Of a stretch of DNA of 64,000 bases, positions 1-8,375 are shown piece by piece. Below the pieces are notes generated by a model, which saw only the letters and a program-made list of their open reading frames with translations, did no database searches and had not been told where the DNA came from. Source of the stretch: CAWHOW01 sp963831005 (GTDB taxonomy: Bacteria > Bacteroidota > Bacteroidia > Bacteroidales > CG2-30-32-10). The stretch covers positions 248,001 through 312,000 of the forward strand of contig CAWHOW010000007.1 in NCBI GenBank assembly GCA_963831005.1, read 5' to 3'. Made by a program: the position numbers and the translations under genes. Numbering within the stretch: the first letter of the stretch is position 1; each line of letters begins with the position of its first letter.

Positions 1-2
1 AA

Positions 3-455
3 AAGATTCCTTTAAAATATATTAATGATGACATCTGGAATACACGCTTTCGCCAGATAAAAGAGTTCGAGAGATATTTGTTCGAAAATGGAATTATCCC
101 GATAAAGTTTTTCCTTCATATTTCAAAGGAAGAACAAACACGGAGGCTGCTTGAGCGGATTGACAACAAAGCAAAGAACTGGAAGTTTTCTGAAGCCGAT
201 CTTAAAGAGCGTGAATTCTGGAATGATTACCAATCTGTTTACCAGGAAACAATTAAACAAACAATTTCTAAGCATGCTCCATGGTATGTTGTACCCTCCG
301 ATAAAAAGTGGTTTGCACATTTGTTGGTTTCAGAGATCATTGTAAATACTATGGAATCATTGGAACTAGGATATCCATTGATAAGCAAAGAAAAGGAAGC
401 TGAACTAAAGAAATGCCGGCAAAAGCTTATGGGTGAACAAAAGATAAAAAAATAA
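3..455 (+). CDS. ppk2: Polyphosphate kinase 2 (PPK2) family, C-terminal part
   Basis: The reading frame is open from the window edge, so the 5' end is missing; 150 residues are visible. The segments DDIWNTRFRQIKEFERYL, IKFFLHISKEEQ and KNWKFSEADLKER are typical of the C-terminal half of PPK2 enzymes, which transfer phosphate between polyphosphate and nucleotides in the cytoplasm. The Walker A and B parts would lie upstream, outside the window. The C-terminus is lysine-rich. The stop codon abuts the ATG of the next small gene with no gap, which suggests co-transcription. With ppk1 and ppx at 8.4-11.4 kb and two phosphate transporters at 22-25 kb it belongs to a phosphate-rich neighbourhood. 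Which PPK2 class (ADP- or AMP-phosphorylating) cannot be told from this part. Confidence 0.93.
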   Translation, partial: KIPLKYINDDIWNTRFRQIKEFERYLFENGIIPIKFFLHISKEEQTRRLLERIDNKAKNWKFSEADLKEREFWNDYQSVYQETIKQTISKHAPWYVVPSDKKWFAHLLVSEIIVNTMESLELGYPLISKEKEAELKKCRQKLMGEQKIKK

Positions 456-623
456 ATGGTCGCGGAAAAACAGGTTAATATAATAAAAGCTGATTGCCCC
501 TGCCCTAAACTAAAATGCGAGCGGCATGGAAACTGCGAAGCTTGTGAAGCTTATCATGGAAGGAAAGGCAGGCTGCCTTTTTGTAAAAGAGAAAAAAACA
601 ACAAGAAAGGAAAAATAAAATGA
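456..623 (+). CDS. Small cysteine-rich protein, 55 aa
   Basis: ATG follows directly on the stop of the PPK2 gene. The product has five cysteines in its first half (CPCP, KCERHGNCEACEAYHGR) plus LPFC near residue 43, followed by a basic tail. I recognise the CPCxxxxCxRHGxCxxCxxYH pattern from small uncharacterised proteins common in anaerobic bacteria; no function is known to me. The cysteines could bind a metal such as zinc. The TGA stop overlaps the start of a conserved leader element (621-714). It could be chance, but direct abutment with the upstream gene and the ordered Cys/His pattern argue for a real gene. Confidence 0.72.
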   Translation: MVAEKQVNIIKADCPCPKLKCERHGNCEACEAYHGRKGRLPFCKREKNNKKGKIK

Positions 624-714
624 AATAGCCATGAACTATAAAGTTCACAACAACTGTAAATGATTACTTCATGGCGTATTCCATGTGACCTTTAAAAAAC
701 AAAAAAATAAACAC
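621..714 (+). promoter_or_regulatory. Hairpin-forming leader element, copy A
   Basis: A near-identical element is at 18189-18280. Both begin TGAAATAGCCATGA and end just before the ATG of a small ORF. GCCATGAA (628-635) pairs perfectly with TTCATGGC (668-675) around a 32-base loop containing GTTCACAA. The distance from stem end to ATG is 39 bases in both copies. In copy B the last pair of the stem is G-T instead of A-T, so RNA pairing is kept. Candidate cis-acting RNA or a dispersed repeat; no named family recognised. Confidence 0.55.
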
Positions 715-897
715 ATGAAAAAAGAAACAAACAAAAATGTGCCGTCAGGTGCTATTTATGGCCTCGGTTTTATTGGTGCTGTAGTATATTTTATTACTCA
801 TGCCACAGGATTTTGGTTAGGTGTTCTTGGATTCCTTAAAGCAATTGTTTGGCCTGCTTTTCTTGTTTACGAAGCATTTAGGCATTTTGATTTGTGA
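715..897 (+). CDS. Small conserved membrane protein, 60 aa
   Basis: The protein reads MKKETNKNVPSGAIYGLGFI and continues with one or two hydrophobic spans (about residues 12-30 and 32-50), ending YEAFRHFDL. The pattern PSGAxYGLGFIGA...FW.GVLGFLKAIVWPAFLVYE is one I recognise from short uncharacterised inner-membrane proteins in many bacteria. The ATG at 715 is preferred over a GTG at 685, because the latter lies inside the conserved leader element. The leader in front suggests post-transcriptional or transcriptional control. The function is unknown. Confidence 0.75.
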   Translation: MKKETNKNVPSGAIYGLGFIGAVVYFITHATGFWLGVLGFLKAIVWPAFLVYEAFRHFDL

Positions 898-1030
898 TTT
901 ATTAAATGCCACACAGTCTGTGAGGCACAAAACAAAAGAACATTTCCTCATTTATAGTATTAAACCTGATGTTATCGGGAAAAATCTGTTATTTACCGAA
1001 AAGGATAATAAGAAAAGTGTATTTACCTAA

Positions 1031-1038
1031 TACTTTTG
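1031..1038 (+). promoter_or_regulatory. -7 promoter box TACTTTTG
   Basis: TACTTTTG matches the Bacteroidota -7 consensus TAnnTTTG and lies 15 bases ahead of the methyltransferase ATG at 1054. It overlaps an alternative TTG start at 1036, so the ATG is the likelier start. Confidence 0.5.
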
Positions 1039-1053
1039 AAGAAAAAAATAATC

Positions 1054-1614
1054 ATGGAAACAAAAAAGAATCAAAGGGTATGCCCTGTGGAAAATGCCGG
1101 AGGGCTTGATAATTCAATAAGGAGATTATTGCAAAATCCCCGTAAAATAGTTAAGCCTTATATACACAAAGGCATGACTGTACTTGATCTGGGTTGTGGC
1201 CCGGGATTCTTTACTGTTGAAATAGCCAAATTACTTCAGGGTACAGGTAAGGTTATTGCAGCCGATCTGCAGGAGGGGATGCTTGAAAAATTAAATAATA
1301 AGATAAAGGGAACCGAATTAGAGAAAAGAATAGAACTGCATAAATGCCAGGCTGACTGTATCGGTGTTACTGAAAAAGCAGATTTTGTATTAGCTTTTTA
1401 TATGATACACGAAGTTCCCGATCAGGATAAGTTATTTAATGAATTGCATACTATTCTAAATAACGGTGGCAAGCTCTTGATCATTGAGCCTAAGTTTCAT
1501 GTTTCAAAAACAGCATTTGAGGAAATGATTGCAAAGGCAAATACCAAAGGGTTTGAAACTACAGGCAGTCCAAGAGTGTTTTTTAGCCGGACAATATTAT
1601 TAACCACAAAATAA
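1054..1614 (+). CDS. Class I SAM-dependent methyltransferase
   Basis: 186 aa from the ATG at 1054. Motif I is VLDLGCGPGFF (about residues 43-53), motif II acidic end is VIAADLQEGML, and ADFVLAFYMIHEVPD matches motif IV of the Methyltransf_11/UbiE-like group. This fold transfers a methyl group from S-adenosylmethionine; the substrate cannot be read from the sequence. The N-terminal RVCPVENAGGLDNSIRRLLQNP is a pattern common to a subfamily of uncharacterised anaerobe methyltransferases. The isochorismatase-like gene follows after six bases, so the two are probably one transcript. A longer TTG-started form (from 1036) is rejected because its codon lies in the putative promoter box. Confidence 0.88.
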   Translation: METKKNQRVCPVENAGGLDNSIRRLLQNPRKIVKPYIHKGMTVLDLGCGPGFFTVEIAKLLQGTGKVIAADLQEGMLEKLNNKIKGTELEKRIELHKCQADCIGVTEKADFVLAFYMIHEVPDQDKLFNELHTILNNGGKLLIIEPKFHVSKTAFEEMIAKANTKGFETTGSPRVFFSRTILLTTK

Positions 1615-1620
1615 TAATAA

Positions 1621-2238
1621 ATGTTCTTTAAAAAAATGATGAAGGCAATTATCTTTTCTTTTATGGTATGCCGTTTCTTTGCTACTTATGGGCAAATGCA
1701 GGATAAAAGATTATTGATGGTGATTGATATGCAGGAAAATCTGATAAATCCTCAGTCAAAGTTGCATATTGATACGTGTGGAATTGATTCGTTTTTTATA
1801 AATGTTAACAGTACCATTTCGAAATTTAAACAAAAGGGAAATTCGATTGTTTATATTCTAAATGAATGGACTAACCCTGTGCAGAATTGGATGACCGGTA
1901 ATGTTTGTAAAAAAGGTGGAGCTGGCGTTGGATTTGATAAACGGCTATTAATTGCTGGTGCCATGATTTTCCATAAGGCGAAACCAAATTCATTATCAAA
2001 TAAGGATTTATTAAAATTTATAAATAAAAATAATATTACGGAGGTTTATATTGTTGGATTGATGGCTGAACATTGCGTAAAAGCTACTGCTAAAGGATTA
2101 AAATCTGAAAAATTAAAAGTTGCAGTAGTTGAGGATGCATTAGGTTCAAAGAGCCCGAAACATAAATTAAGAACAATTGCTTATTTCAAAAGGAATAATA
2201 TAAAGATATTAAAAGAGAAAGAGTTATATTACTTATAA
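1621..2238 (+). CDS. Isochorismatase-family cysteine hydrolase, probably exported
   Basis: 205 aa. The catalytic triad of the family is present: Asp36 in MVIDMQ, Lys119 or Lys121 in FHKAKPNS, and Cys152 in MAEHCVKATA. These enzymes hydrolyse isochorismate, nicotinamide or related amides, and the substrate here is unknown. The N-terminus has a hydrophobic stretch (residues 8-22) ending ATYGQ, which looks like a signal peptide with cleavage before Gln25. Most family members are cytoplasmic, so this points to a periplasmic form. The start could also be Met6 or Met7. It lies six bases after the methyltransferase. Confidence 0.85.
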   Translation: MFFKKMMKAIIFSFMVCRFFATYGQMQDKRLLMVIDMQENLINPQSKLHIDTCGIDSFFINVNSTISKFKQKGNSIVYILNEWTNPVQNWMTGNVCKKGGAGVGFDKRLLIAGAMIFHKAKPNSLSNKDLLKFINKNNITEVYIVGLMAEHCVKATAKGLKSEKLKVAVVEDALGSKSPKHKLRTIAYFKRNNIKILKEKELYYL

Positions 2239-2386
2239 ATTCTTTTAATCAGTTACAATGCATTTATGTTGACAGATAAACCAACGTATACCAGAAGTAA
2301 TTATATCATATAGTTATCCTTCAGTATTATTAATCATTCGAAAGAGGTGAAGAATCTCAATGAGATTATAATGATAGTAATATAAG

Positions 2387-2608
2387 TTAATAAATAATAT
2401 CAGTGAAGAATTGCTTGCGTGTCTCCTGGTCTAAGCAAACAAACTCGTGAATTTGTTCTTTTCCCTCCTGTAAAATTTCTTCTGCAATATTTTTCGGCAG
2501 ACAGAAAATATAATTTGCATAAGAAGCTATTTCCTCTTCTCTTTCAGAAATTTCGGTTTCAACTTCAACTAATTCAGTTTCTCTTTCAGTTATTTCTAAA
2601 TTTTCCAT
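2387..2608 (-). CDS. Small acidic protein with Glu-rich heptads
   Basis: 73 aa from an ATG 22 bases after the stop of the S46 peptidase gene, same strand. The N-terminal third is three heptads (TERETE-L, VEVETE-I, SEREEE-I) coded by a 21-bp tandem repeat (2531-2593). The rest, including YIFCLPKNIAEEILQEG, has no repeat and ordinary composition. No family is recognised. It may be a short helical protein co-transcribed with the peptidase, or a chance ORF over a repeat array, since several other 21-bp arrays in this window are open in more than one frame. Confidence 0.42.
   Translation of the reverse strand: MENLEITERETELVEVETEISEREEEIASYANYIFCLPKNIAEEILQEGKEQIHEFVCLDQETRKQFFTDIIY
2531..2593. 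repeat. 21-bp tandem array, 3 units
   Basis: Units start at 2531, 2552 and 2573, each beginning TTC(c/g/a); a fourth, degraded unit follows. The array codes the Glu-rich heptads of the small minus-strand ORF. It has the same period as five other arrays in this window. Confidence 0.6.
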
Positions 2609-2630
2609 AGTAAGATTTATTATATTGTTA

Positions 2631-4787
2631 TTAATTTTTAGCAAACTTTATTTCATTAAGCAGGTATCCTTCGCCGGCGCATTTGTCAATAAGGTAAAGC
2701 ACATAACGGATGTCGGTATTTACAGCGCGCATTGCCTTTGGTTCAAAAGTATATTCACCGGCTGTGGCTTCATGGTTCAGGTCGCAATCAACGCCTATCA
2801 ATTGTCCATTTTTATTAAGCACAGGCGAGCCTGAATAACCTCCACAAACATCGTTATCGGAAGTAAAAGATATGTTAAGTTTCCCATTGGAGCCATATTG
2901 ACCATAATCAGCTTTTTTGAACTGGTTCAGATAGTTTGAAGGAACAGAATAATCATCATCCTGTGAGTTACTTTTAGCAAGCAACTCGTCCATAGTAGTG
3001 AAATATCCGAGATTTTGATTCTTTTCATCGGTATAATCATTTACTTTTCCATAAGTAAGCCTCATGGTTGAATTGGTGTTGGAATATATGTTAGTGTCTT
3101 TCTTATAATCCATAAGTCCTGATAACAGCAGCCTGTAGCCTTTTTCCAATTCAAGCGAAGTAACATTGGATTGACCGGTAAGCTTGTCGTTATTTTCTTC
3201 GAAGGAGGTAATCAGTTGATACATTTGGTCGCCTGCAATGCTTTTATATGAAGGGTTTGCAAAAAAATCAAGCATCTTATCTTTGCTTGCAAACATGGTT
3301 TTGTCATACATATCATCGGCATATTTTTTAATGTTACCGCTGTAATTATTATCTATATCAAGCAAAGATGCCGGATATTGTTCCCTGGGAATATCAGTGT
3401 AATATAGCTTAAGCATCGCGGTGAACACATCTTTATCAACCGTCAGGCTGTAGTTCTTAAAGAATTTATTGGTGTAATACCTGTATGGGGAAAGAAGAGA
3501 ATCCATGCTGCTCTTGCTGTTGTCGCCATTTTTGAGCTCTTTAAGCAGCGGTTCGAAACGAAGGGCATAAGCCAAAACTTCAGGTCCCTGCAATATGGCT
3601 TCCTGGTAATAATATTTAGCAAGGTTATATTTCTTCAAATTGTCGTAAGCATTGTTGATTATAGTAAGCGCATTGCCATACTTAGCTTTTTTATCAGCAT
3701 TGGAATTTAGCCAGTTGGTGAAATCGTTTTCAAGCTTTTTGCAGGTTTCATAAGTCTTGAAGGTTTTTAGTTGTTCGCTCTGGCTCTGGTAAAACTTCAG
3801 GTAATTATCCGATTCTTTAAACTTGGGAGCATACTTAACTTTAATGTCCTTATCCGAATTCATATAGGATTTTATTATGCTTAGTTTCTCTTTGCGTACT
3901 TTTACAATGGCGGGGTTTACCTGTTCGGTAATGACCCTGATGCCCGAAGAAGTAATGTAGCGGCTTGTGTTATTGTAAGCATAACCCAGGGTGATCATAA
4001 AATCGCCTTTTTGGTAACCATTCAGGGAAATGGGAAGCGCATATTTAGTTTTAAGGGGCACATTCTTGATATTATAGGAAGCAGGTTCGCCGTTTGGCGC
4101 TGAATATATGCGCACCAAAGCAAAATCGCCTGCATATTTAGGCCAGTTCCAGTTGTCTTCGGCACCGCCATAATAACCTATCTGATAAGAGGGGATTCCC
4201 ACAAGCCTTACATCCGTATATGTTTTGTAAACAAACAAGTAATATTCATTCCCTTCTAAAAAGGGCTTAACTTCTGCTTCATATTTAGTTCCTTTAATGG
4301 TTTCGTCCTTAATAGCTTTCGAAATTTCCTCAATTTTGGCATTTCTGTCAGTTTCATTCATATTATCATCCAGGCTGGCAAGCACTTTTGACGTAACATT
4401 CTCTATTCTTACCAGGAAAGTGGCGCTGAACCCTTCGCAGCGCAGTTCATCAGTCTTCGATTTAGCCCAGTAGCCATCTTCGTAATAATCTTTTTCACCG
4501 GTAGCATATTTCTGCAATGCTTTAAACACGCAGCGGTGGCTTGTAATTGCCAGCCCATTATCGGATATTACCGCGCCTGTGCCAAACCCATGATTTATTG
4601 AAATAACGGCATCTTTGATACTCGATTTGTTGATGTTGTATATGGCATCATAAGGCAGGTTAAGCCCGAGTTTCTTCATATCCGAATAATTCAGCCTGTT
4701 TAATAACTGGGGTAGCCATGCGCCTTCATCAGCTAAAGTGATAAAGCCAATAACTGCCATTACGCAAAATAAAAGAGCCTTTTTCAT
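2631..4787 (-). CDS. S46 family dipeptidyl-peptidase (DPP7/DPP11-like)
   Basis: 718 aa from the ATG at 4787, with signal peptide MKKALLFCVMAVIGFITLA followed by DEGAWLP, the usual mature start of S46 enzymes. The chymotrypsin-like triad is His84 (AITSHRC), Asp221 (AGDFALVRIY) and Ser652 (GGYSGSPV), at the family's usual positions. Such enzymes cleave dipeptides from N-termini in the periplasm. The residue 18 positions after the serine sets P1 preference: Gly in DPP7, Arg in DPP11. Here it is Leu670 (VDCDLNHEA), so neither label fits. TSHRC also replaces the common TNHHC. A longer start at 4811 is possible, but Met9 gives the clean signal peptide and sits 28 bases from a -7 box. Confidence 0.93.
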   Translation of the reverse strand: MKKALLFCVMAVIGFITLADEGAWLPQLLNRLNYSDMKKLGLNLPYDAIYNINKSSIKDAVISINHGFGTGAVISDNGLAITSHRCVFKALQKYATGEKDYYEDGYWAKSKTDELRCEGFSATFLVRIENVTSKVLASLDDNMNETDRNAKIEEISKAIKDETIKGTKYEAEVKPFLEGNEYYLFVYKTYTDVRLVGIPSYQIGYYGGAEDNWNWPKYAGDFALVRIYSAPNGEPASYNIKNVPLKTKYALPISLNGYQKGDFMITLGYAYNNTSRYITSSGIRVITEQVNPAIVKVRKEKLSIIKSYMNSDKDIKVKYAPKFKESDNYLKFYQSQSEQLKTFKTYETCKKLENDFTNWLNSNADKKAKYGNALTIINNAYDNLKKYNLAKYYYQEAILQGPEVLAYALRFEPLLKELKNGDNSKSSMDSLLSPYRYYTNKFFKNYSLTVDKDVFTAMLKLYYTDIPREQYPASLLDIDNNYSGNIKKYADDMYDKTMFASKDKMLDFFANPSYKSIAGDQMYQLITSFEENNDKLTGQSNVTSLELEKGYRLLLSGLMDYKKDTNIYSNTNSTMRLTYGKVNDYTDEKNQNLGYFTTMDELLAKSNSQDDDYSVPSNYLNQFKKADYGQYGSNGKLNISFTSDNDVCGGYSGSPVLNKNGQLIGVDCDLNHEATAGEYTFEPKAMRAVNTDIRYVLYLIDKCAGEGYLLNEIKFAKN

Positions 4788-4814
4788 GTAGTTTGGGAGT
4801 TTAATATTCAATTA

Positions 4815-4822
4815 CAAAAGTA
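4815..4822 (-). promoter_or_regulatory. -7 promoter box for the S46 peptidase
   Basis: CAAAAGTA on the plus strand reads TACTTTTG on the minus strand, matching TAnnTTTG, 28 bases ahead of the ATG at 4787. Confidence 0.5.
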
Positions 4823-4926
4823 AATGCACTAATAAATAAGCCTGTTAAGGATTCATTAAATAATGGTTAAGTTTTGGCACGTTATATGCTTCTGTTGCCA
4901 ATCTTCTGACTTCCAAATTGCAATGA

Positions 4927-5015
4927 CATACATTCCTGAAAGAATGGTAATCATTCCTCAAAGGATGTGAAACATTCCTGAAGGTGCGACATACATTCCT
5001 GGAAGTCCGGCATAC
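4927..5015. repeat. 21-bp tandem array, 4 units
   Basis: Units start at 4927, 4948, 4969 and 4990; each carries CATTCCTgAAgg-like sequence. The run CAAAGGATGTGAAACATTCC is almost the same as the tail of the array at 50142-50413, so the two are homologous copies 45 kb apart. The array lies between the S46 gene and marC-like gene. Confidence 0.8.
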
Positions 5016-5068
5016 TTTTTAATAAAACCGGTGAATATTGGAGGTAAAAAACTACAAATTGCCTTCAT

Positions 5069-5698
5069 TTACAATGAAACAGATTTTAACATGCTAAGCG
5101 CACCTGATGATATCATTTCAATACCTATTGATAAAACCAGGAAACCCATGATCTTCGACATTGATTTTAAGCCGGCTTGCCCTGTACGTTTCAAAATTAT
5201 AGGCGCTAATGAAAATATGGCATAAATACTCGCGGTTACGCAAAGGATTGCTGCCATTATAATAACAATTTTCAGTGGCTGGGGGTAAGCAATAGCCATA
5301 TTTATAAGTAAAGAAATCGTTCCGGGACCTGCTAACAATGGCATAGCCAGCGGACTGAAAGCAATATCCTCTTTTTCGAGCGATTCCTGCATTATTTTGC
5401 CTTTAACATCGCTTTTGTGCTTGGCATTAAGCAATAAAAAACCTGAACGGGAAATCATCAACCCACCTGCAATTTTCAATGCATTAATGGATATTCCAAA
5501 AAAGCCCAGTATATAAGTTCCGGCAAAATAGGAGCAGATACATATAATAATAATGTATAGGCATGTTTTTCTTGTTTGATATTTTTTCCATTTAGCATCA
5601 TGATTTTCGGTTAAAGAAATAAATACCGGAAGGGCGCTTAATGGATTTATAAGAGCAAAAAGGGAAAAGAAACTTGCAATAAAGAATGAAACTAACAT
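5069..5698 (-). CDS. MarC/UPF0056 family membrane protein
   Basis: 209 aa with six hydrophobic spans. Family signatures are ALINPLSALPVFISLT near the N-terminus, FSPLAMPLLAGPGTIS in the middle and KIMGFLVLSIGIEMISSG near the end. MarC proteins are inner-membrane proteins of unsettled function; the old link to multiple antibiotic resistance in E. coli has not held up. The length equals the family norm. A 21-bp repeat array separates it from the S46 gene upstream. Confidence 0.9.
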   Translation of the reverse strand: MLVSFFIASFFSLFALINPLSALPVFISLTENHDAKWKKYQTRKTCLYIIIICICSYFAGTYILGFFGISINALKIAGGLMISRSGFLLLNAKHKSDVKGKIMQESLEKEDIAFSPLAMPLLAGPGTISLLINMAIAYPQPLKIVIIMAAILCVTASIYAIFSLAPIILKRTGQAGLKSMSKIMGFLVLSIGIEMISSGALSMLKSVSL

Positions 5699-5758
5699 AA
5701 TACCGATTTTTACCTGGTGTACTTAGGGAAACACTCTGTAACTAATAGTTTTCTCCTG

Positions 5759-6046
5759 TTATTTCTTAACGATCAGAGGTTTATTGGCCAATATTTTTCC
5801 ATTGTCTGAAGTAACAATAACTTTATAGGAACCATTTGGGAATAGGGAAATATTCACTTTTATATCATTATAGCCATTTGCAAGGCTTAATGTTTTTGAA
5901 AACTTTTTCAGGCCAGTTTCATTTATAATCTCCAGTGTTACCTCAGTTTTTCCTAATGATGCAATTTTACAAAGCACTTCATTCTTCACCGGATTAGGGC
6001 TTAAATGTAAATAGTCGGCTTTTGTATTATTGCTTGAGTTTACCAT
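5759..6046 (-). CDS. Stand-alone T9SS type A sorting domain
   Basis: 95 aa consisting almost only of a type IX secretion C-terminal domain: YLHLSPNPVKNEV at residues 12-24, then a beta-rich stretch, SLFPNGSYKVIVTSDNGK, and the terminal KPLIVKK. T9SS domains normally sit at the end of long secreted proteins with a signal peptide. Here there is neither cargo nor signal peptide. TACTTTTA on the minus strand about 60 bases upstream resembles a -7 box, so it may be expressed. It may be the remnant of a deleted cargo gene, or a small protein using this fold on its own. Confidence 0.7.
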   Translation of the reverse strand: MVNSSNNTKADYLHLSPNPVKNEVLCKIASLGKTEVTLEIINETGLKKFSKTLSLANGYNDIKVNISLFPNGSYKVIVTSDNGKILANKPLIVKK

Positions 6047-6199
6047 AGTGTTTTGTGTGTTTTTATCCTGTTAAGGTATGGCTTTTATTTAAGTTATAAA
6101 AGTAATATACCCATGTTTCCATAATATTAAACAAATATTAATTAATTATTAAATGTTGCAAATAGGTATTTTATTACCGGAATTGCATTTTGGCACTCC

Positions 6200-7114
6200 T
6201 TATTTATTAAACAAAACAGAATATATATCCTGGCTCCCTTGTGTTGCTTTATCCGAAGAATAAAAGGCACACTTGCCGTAAGTGTCAGTGATATAGCAGT
6301 AATCATTTGAATTAGTATTTACAGGACTGCCGAGGCTTTCAGCATTCGACCATTGACCATCATCGTTAATTGTGGATATAAAAATATCATATCCGCCTAT
6401 GCTGTTATGTCCTTTTGAACTGAAACATAATGTTGCATTATCAGCCATCATAAATGGTGATTCCTCGTCTTCCATAGTGTTTATCTTTGATCCCATGTTC
6501 ATTGGTTCGCTCCATTTTCCGTTTGATAATCTTTCCGACGACCATATATCTTTTCCGCCGTAACCGCCAGGTCTGTCGCTTACAAAGTATAATGTATTAC
6601 CATCCGGGCTCAGGCATGGACTCGTTTCAACGAACCTTGTATTGATATTTAGTTTCTGTGGTGCAAAAGTGCTTTTCCTTAGATCCACAGAATAGATATC
6701 ATTATCAATAGTGATAAATATTTCAGGGAAATTCATGTACCTGTTTATTTTCTGGAATGCCGTATAATCTTTCAATAAACTTACAGGCTTTCCCCATTTT
6801 GAATTAGCGCTGTCGAATTCTGAGAATAAGAAATCCCTGCTTATAAACTCATTGTTGCTGTTAACATGGTCAGCATAAAATATAAGTCCATGATCGGCCT
6901 CCGAAAATAAAATAGGGAACTTGTTTGTTTGTTCCGAATTGATTTCAGAACCCAGCTTTTCAATATCAACAGTAGGCTTTGATACTGTAGTAAGCTTCGT
7001 AACCAAATTTGGTTTTGTGTTCACTCTTGTTGAAACATTGATTAAAGCAAATGCATTAATAAACATGACTAAAGCAAATGCTACTGCTACCGATACAAAT
7101 TTGTTTGTTTTCAT
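6200..7114 (-). CDS. PD40 beta-propeller protein, exported
   Basis: 304 aa with signal peptide MKTNKFVSVAVAFALVMFIN... ending near residue 24. WD40-like PD40 repeats are visible: SPCLSPDGNTLYFVSDRPGG, ESPFMMADNATLCFSSKGHN followed by GGYDIFIS, and YCYITDTYGKCAFYSSDKAT. Proteins of this type in Bacteroidota are often joined to OmpA domains, but this one ends at the propeller. A paralog of the same length (304 aa) is at 17219-18133 with matching repeat order, including the pair GGKDIW / GGYDI. The role is probably in the periplasm or cell surface; the partner is unknown. Confidence 0.85.
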   Translation of the reverse strand: MKTNKFVSVAVAFALVMFINAFALINVSTRVNTKPNLVTKLTTVSKPTVDIEKLGSEINSEQTNKFPILFSEADHGLIFYADHVNSNNEFISRDFLFSEFDSANSKWGKPVSLLKDYTAFQKINRYMNFPEIFITIDNDIYSVDLRKSTFAPQKLNINTRFVETSPCLSPDGNTLYFVSDRPGGYGGKDIWSSERLSNGKWSEPMNMGSKINTMEDEESPFMMADNATLCFSSKGHNSIGGYDIFISTINDDGQWSNAESLGSPVNTNSNDYCYITDTYGKCAFYSSDKATQGSQDIYSVLFNK

Positions 7115-7433
7115 AATTTCATGGTTTTGGTGAGTACATCATTCATTGTTTATTATTTTAATGTTTGTCTTTTCTTTTACGATACAAAATAAATAAAGAC
7201 ATATTACCTGATGATGATGTAATAATTATATAATCGTTATTTGTATAGTCTGCAAAAAGAAGTTAAGATTAAAGAATTTCCTTTAAAGCATAAATTTGAG
7301 TTAATTCCTGAAATTTGCGACAATATAATAATGTTCTATTCAACATATTATTGATGTTTTGAAACAATTAAATCTTAAATAAGTATAAGGGGAAGGATAG
7401 TAATAATCTGGACAAATTATAAGAAGTAAAATA
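7115..7433. other. Intergenic region between divergent genes
   Basis: 319 AT-rich bases between the minus-strand PD40 gene and parA. An imperfect hairpin AATAATGTT...AACATaTTATT lies around 7327-7353. No clear TAnnTTTG box, RNA gene or small ORF was found. Confidence 0.4.
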
Positions 7434-8186
7434 ATGAAAATACTCAGTTTCTATAATATTAAAGGCGGGGTAGGGAAGACTGCTTCATCAGTGAATATAG
7501 CAGCATTAGCAAGCTCTGAAAAAAAGAAAGTACTGCTTTGGGACCTTGATCCGCAGGGTGCGGCAACTTATTATTTCTCCCTGAAACCATCAGCCTCGCA
7601 TTGGCTTAAAGGCGTTATAAAAGGCAAGGAAGATATACATGAGTTTATTCAGAATACTGAGACAGATTACCTTGATGTTATTCCATCCGATTTTTCTTTC
7701 CGTCTTTTAGATATTTATTTTAACGATATAAAGAAATCTGAGAAACGTTTCACTAAGCTGTTCGATGGTTTAAAGGATGAATATGATTACGTGATACTGG
7801 ATTGTCCGCCCGGGATATCATTATTATCGGAAAATATTCTTGAATTATCCGACCTGATACTGGCGCCCACCATTCCCACTCCATTGTCATTCCGCACGTA
7901 TGAACAACTAACAACATTTTGCGAAACGAATAAGATCAGCACCAAGAAACTGGTTTTCTTCTTATCGATGGTGGAAATAAAAAAGAAGATCCACCTTGAA
8001 CACATGGAGTATTTTAAAAAGATATCCGACCGCTTTTGCAAAGCATATATTCCTTACAGGTCGGTAGTGGAACAAATGGGAGTAACCCGCAGGCCGGTAA
8101 CCATTCAGTTCCCTAATGATTCTACAACATTAGCCTATAAGTTGCTGTGGAAAGAAATTAAAGTTCACCTGCAAAAGGCTAGTTAG
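7434..8186 (+). CDS. ParA-family ATPase
   Basis: 250 aa. The deviant Walker A is KGGVGKT at residues 10-16, Walker A' is LLWDLDPQGAAT, and Walker B is YVILDCPPG. ParA/Soj proteins are ATP-dependent switches that position DNA or protein cargo. No parB of the usual type is next to it. Instead ppk1 and ppx follow on the same strand (gaps of 189 and 45 bases), so this is an orphan ParA linked to polyphosphate genes. A guess is placing of polyphosphate granules, which ParA-like proteins are known to do for other cargo. Confidence 0.92.
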   Translation: MKILSFYNIKGGVGKTASSVNIAALASSEKKKVLLWDLDPQGAATYYFSLKPSASHWLKGVIKGKEDIHEFIQNTETDYLDVIPSDFSFRLLDIYFNDIKKSEKRFTKLFDGLKDEYDYVILDCPPGISLLSENILELSDLILAPTIPTPLSFRTYEQLTTFCETNKISTKKLVFFLSMVEIKKKIHLEHMEYFKKISDRFCKAYIPYRSVVEQMGVTRRPVTIQFPNDSTTLAYKLLWKEIKVHLQKAS

Positions 8187-8375
8187 TCTTTGGTCTTTTA
8201 TTCCTGCTTACCCTCTGCCTTACGGAGCATTTATCACCTGAATTATTGTAAATCTGAATTAGATAATTATTGTTTGCTTAACAATATTTAATGATTATTT
8301 AATATTGAAATTTTCATTGACAGCTTTCATGTCGGCAAACTTTTATACTTTTATCGGAGAATAATCTTGATATAA

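Noticed and set aside
821..1030. ORF of 69 codons on the plus strand
   Set aside because: It overlaps the conserved 60-aa gene (715-897) in another frame and has no plausible start or family pattern.
5031..5225. Plus-strand ORF of 64 codons
   Set aside because: It overlaps the 3' end of the MarC-like gene on the other strand and has no family pattern.
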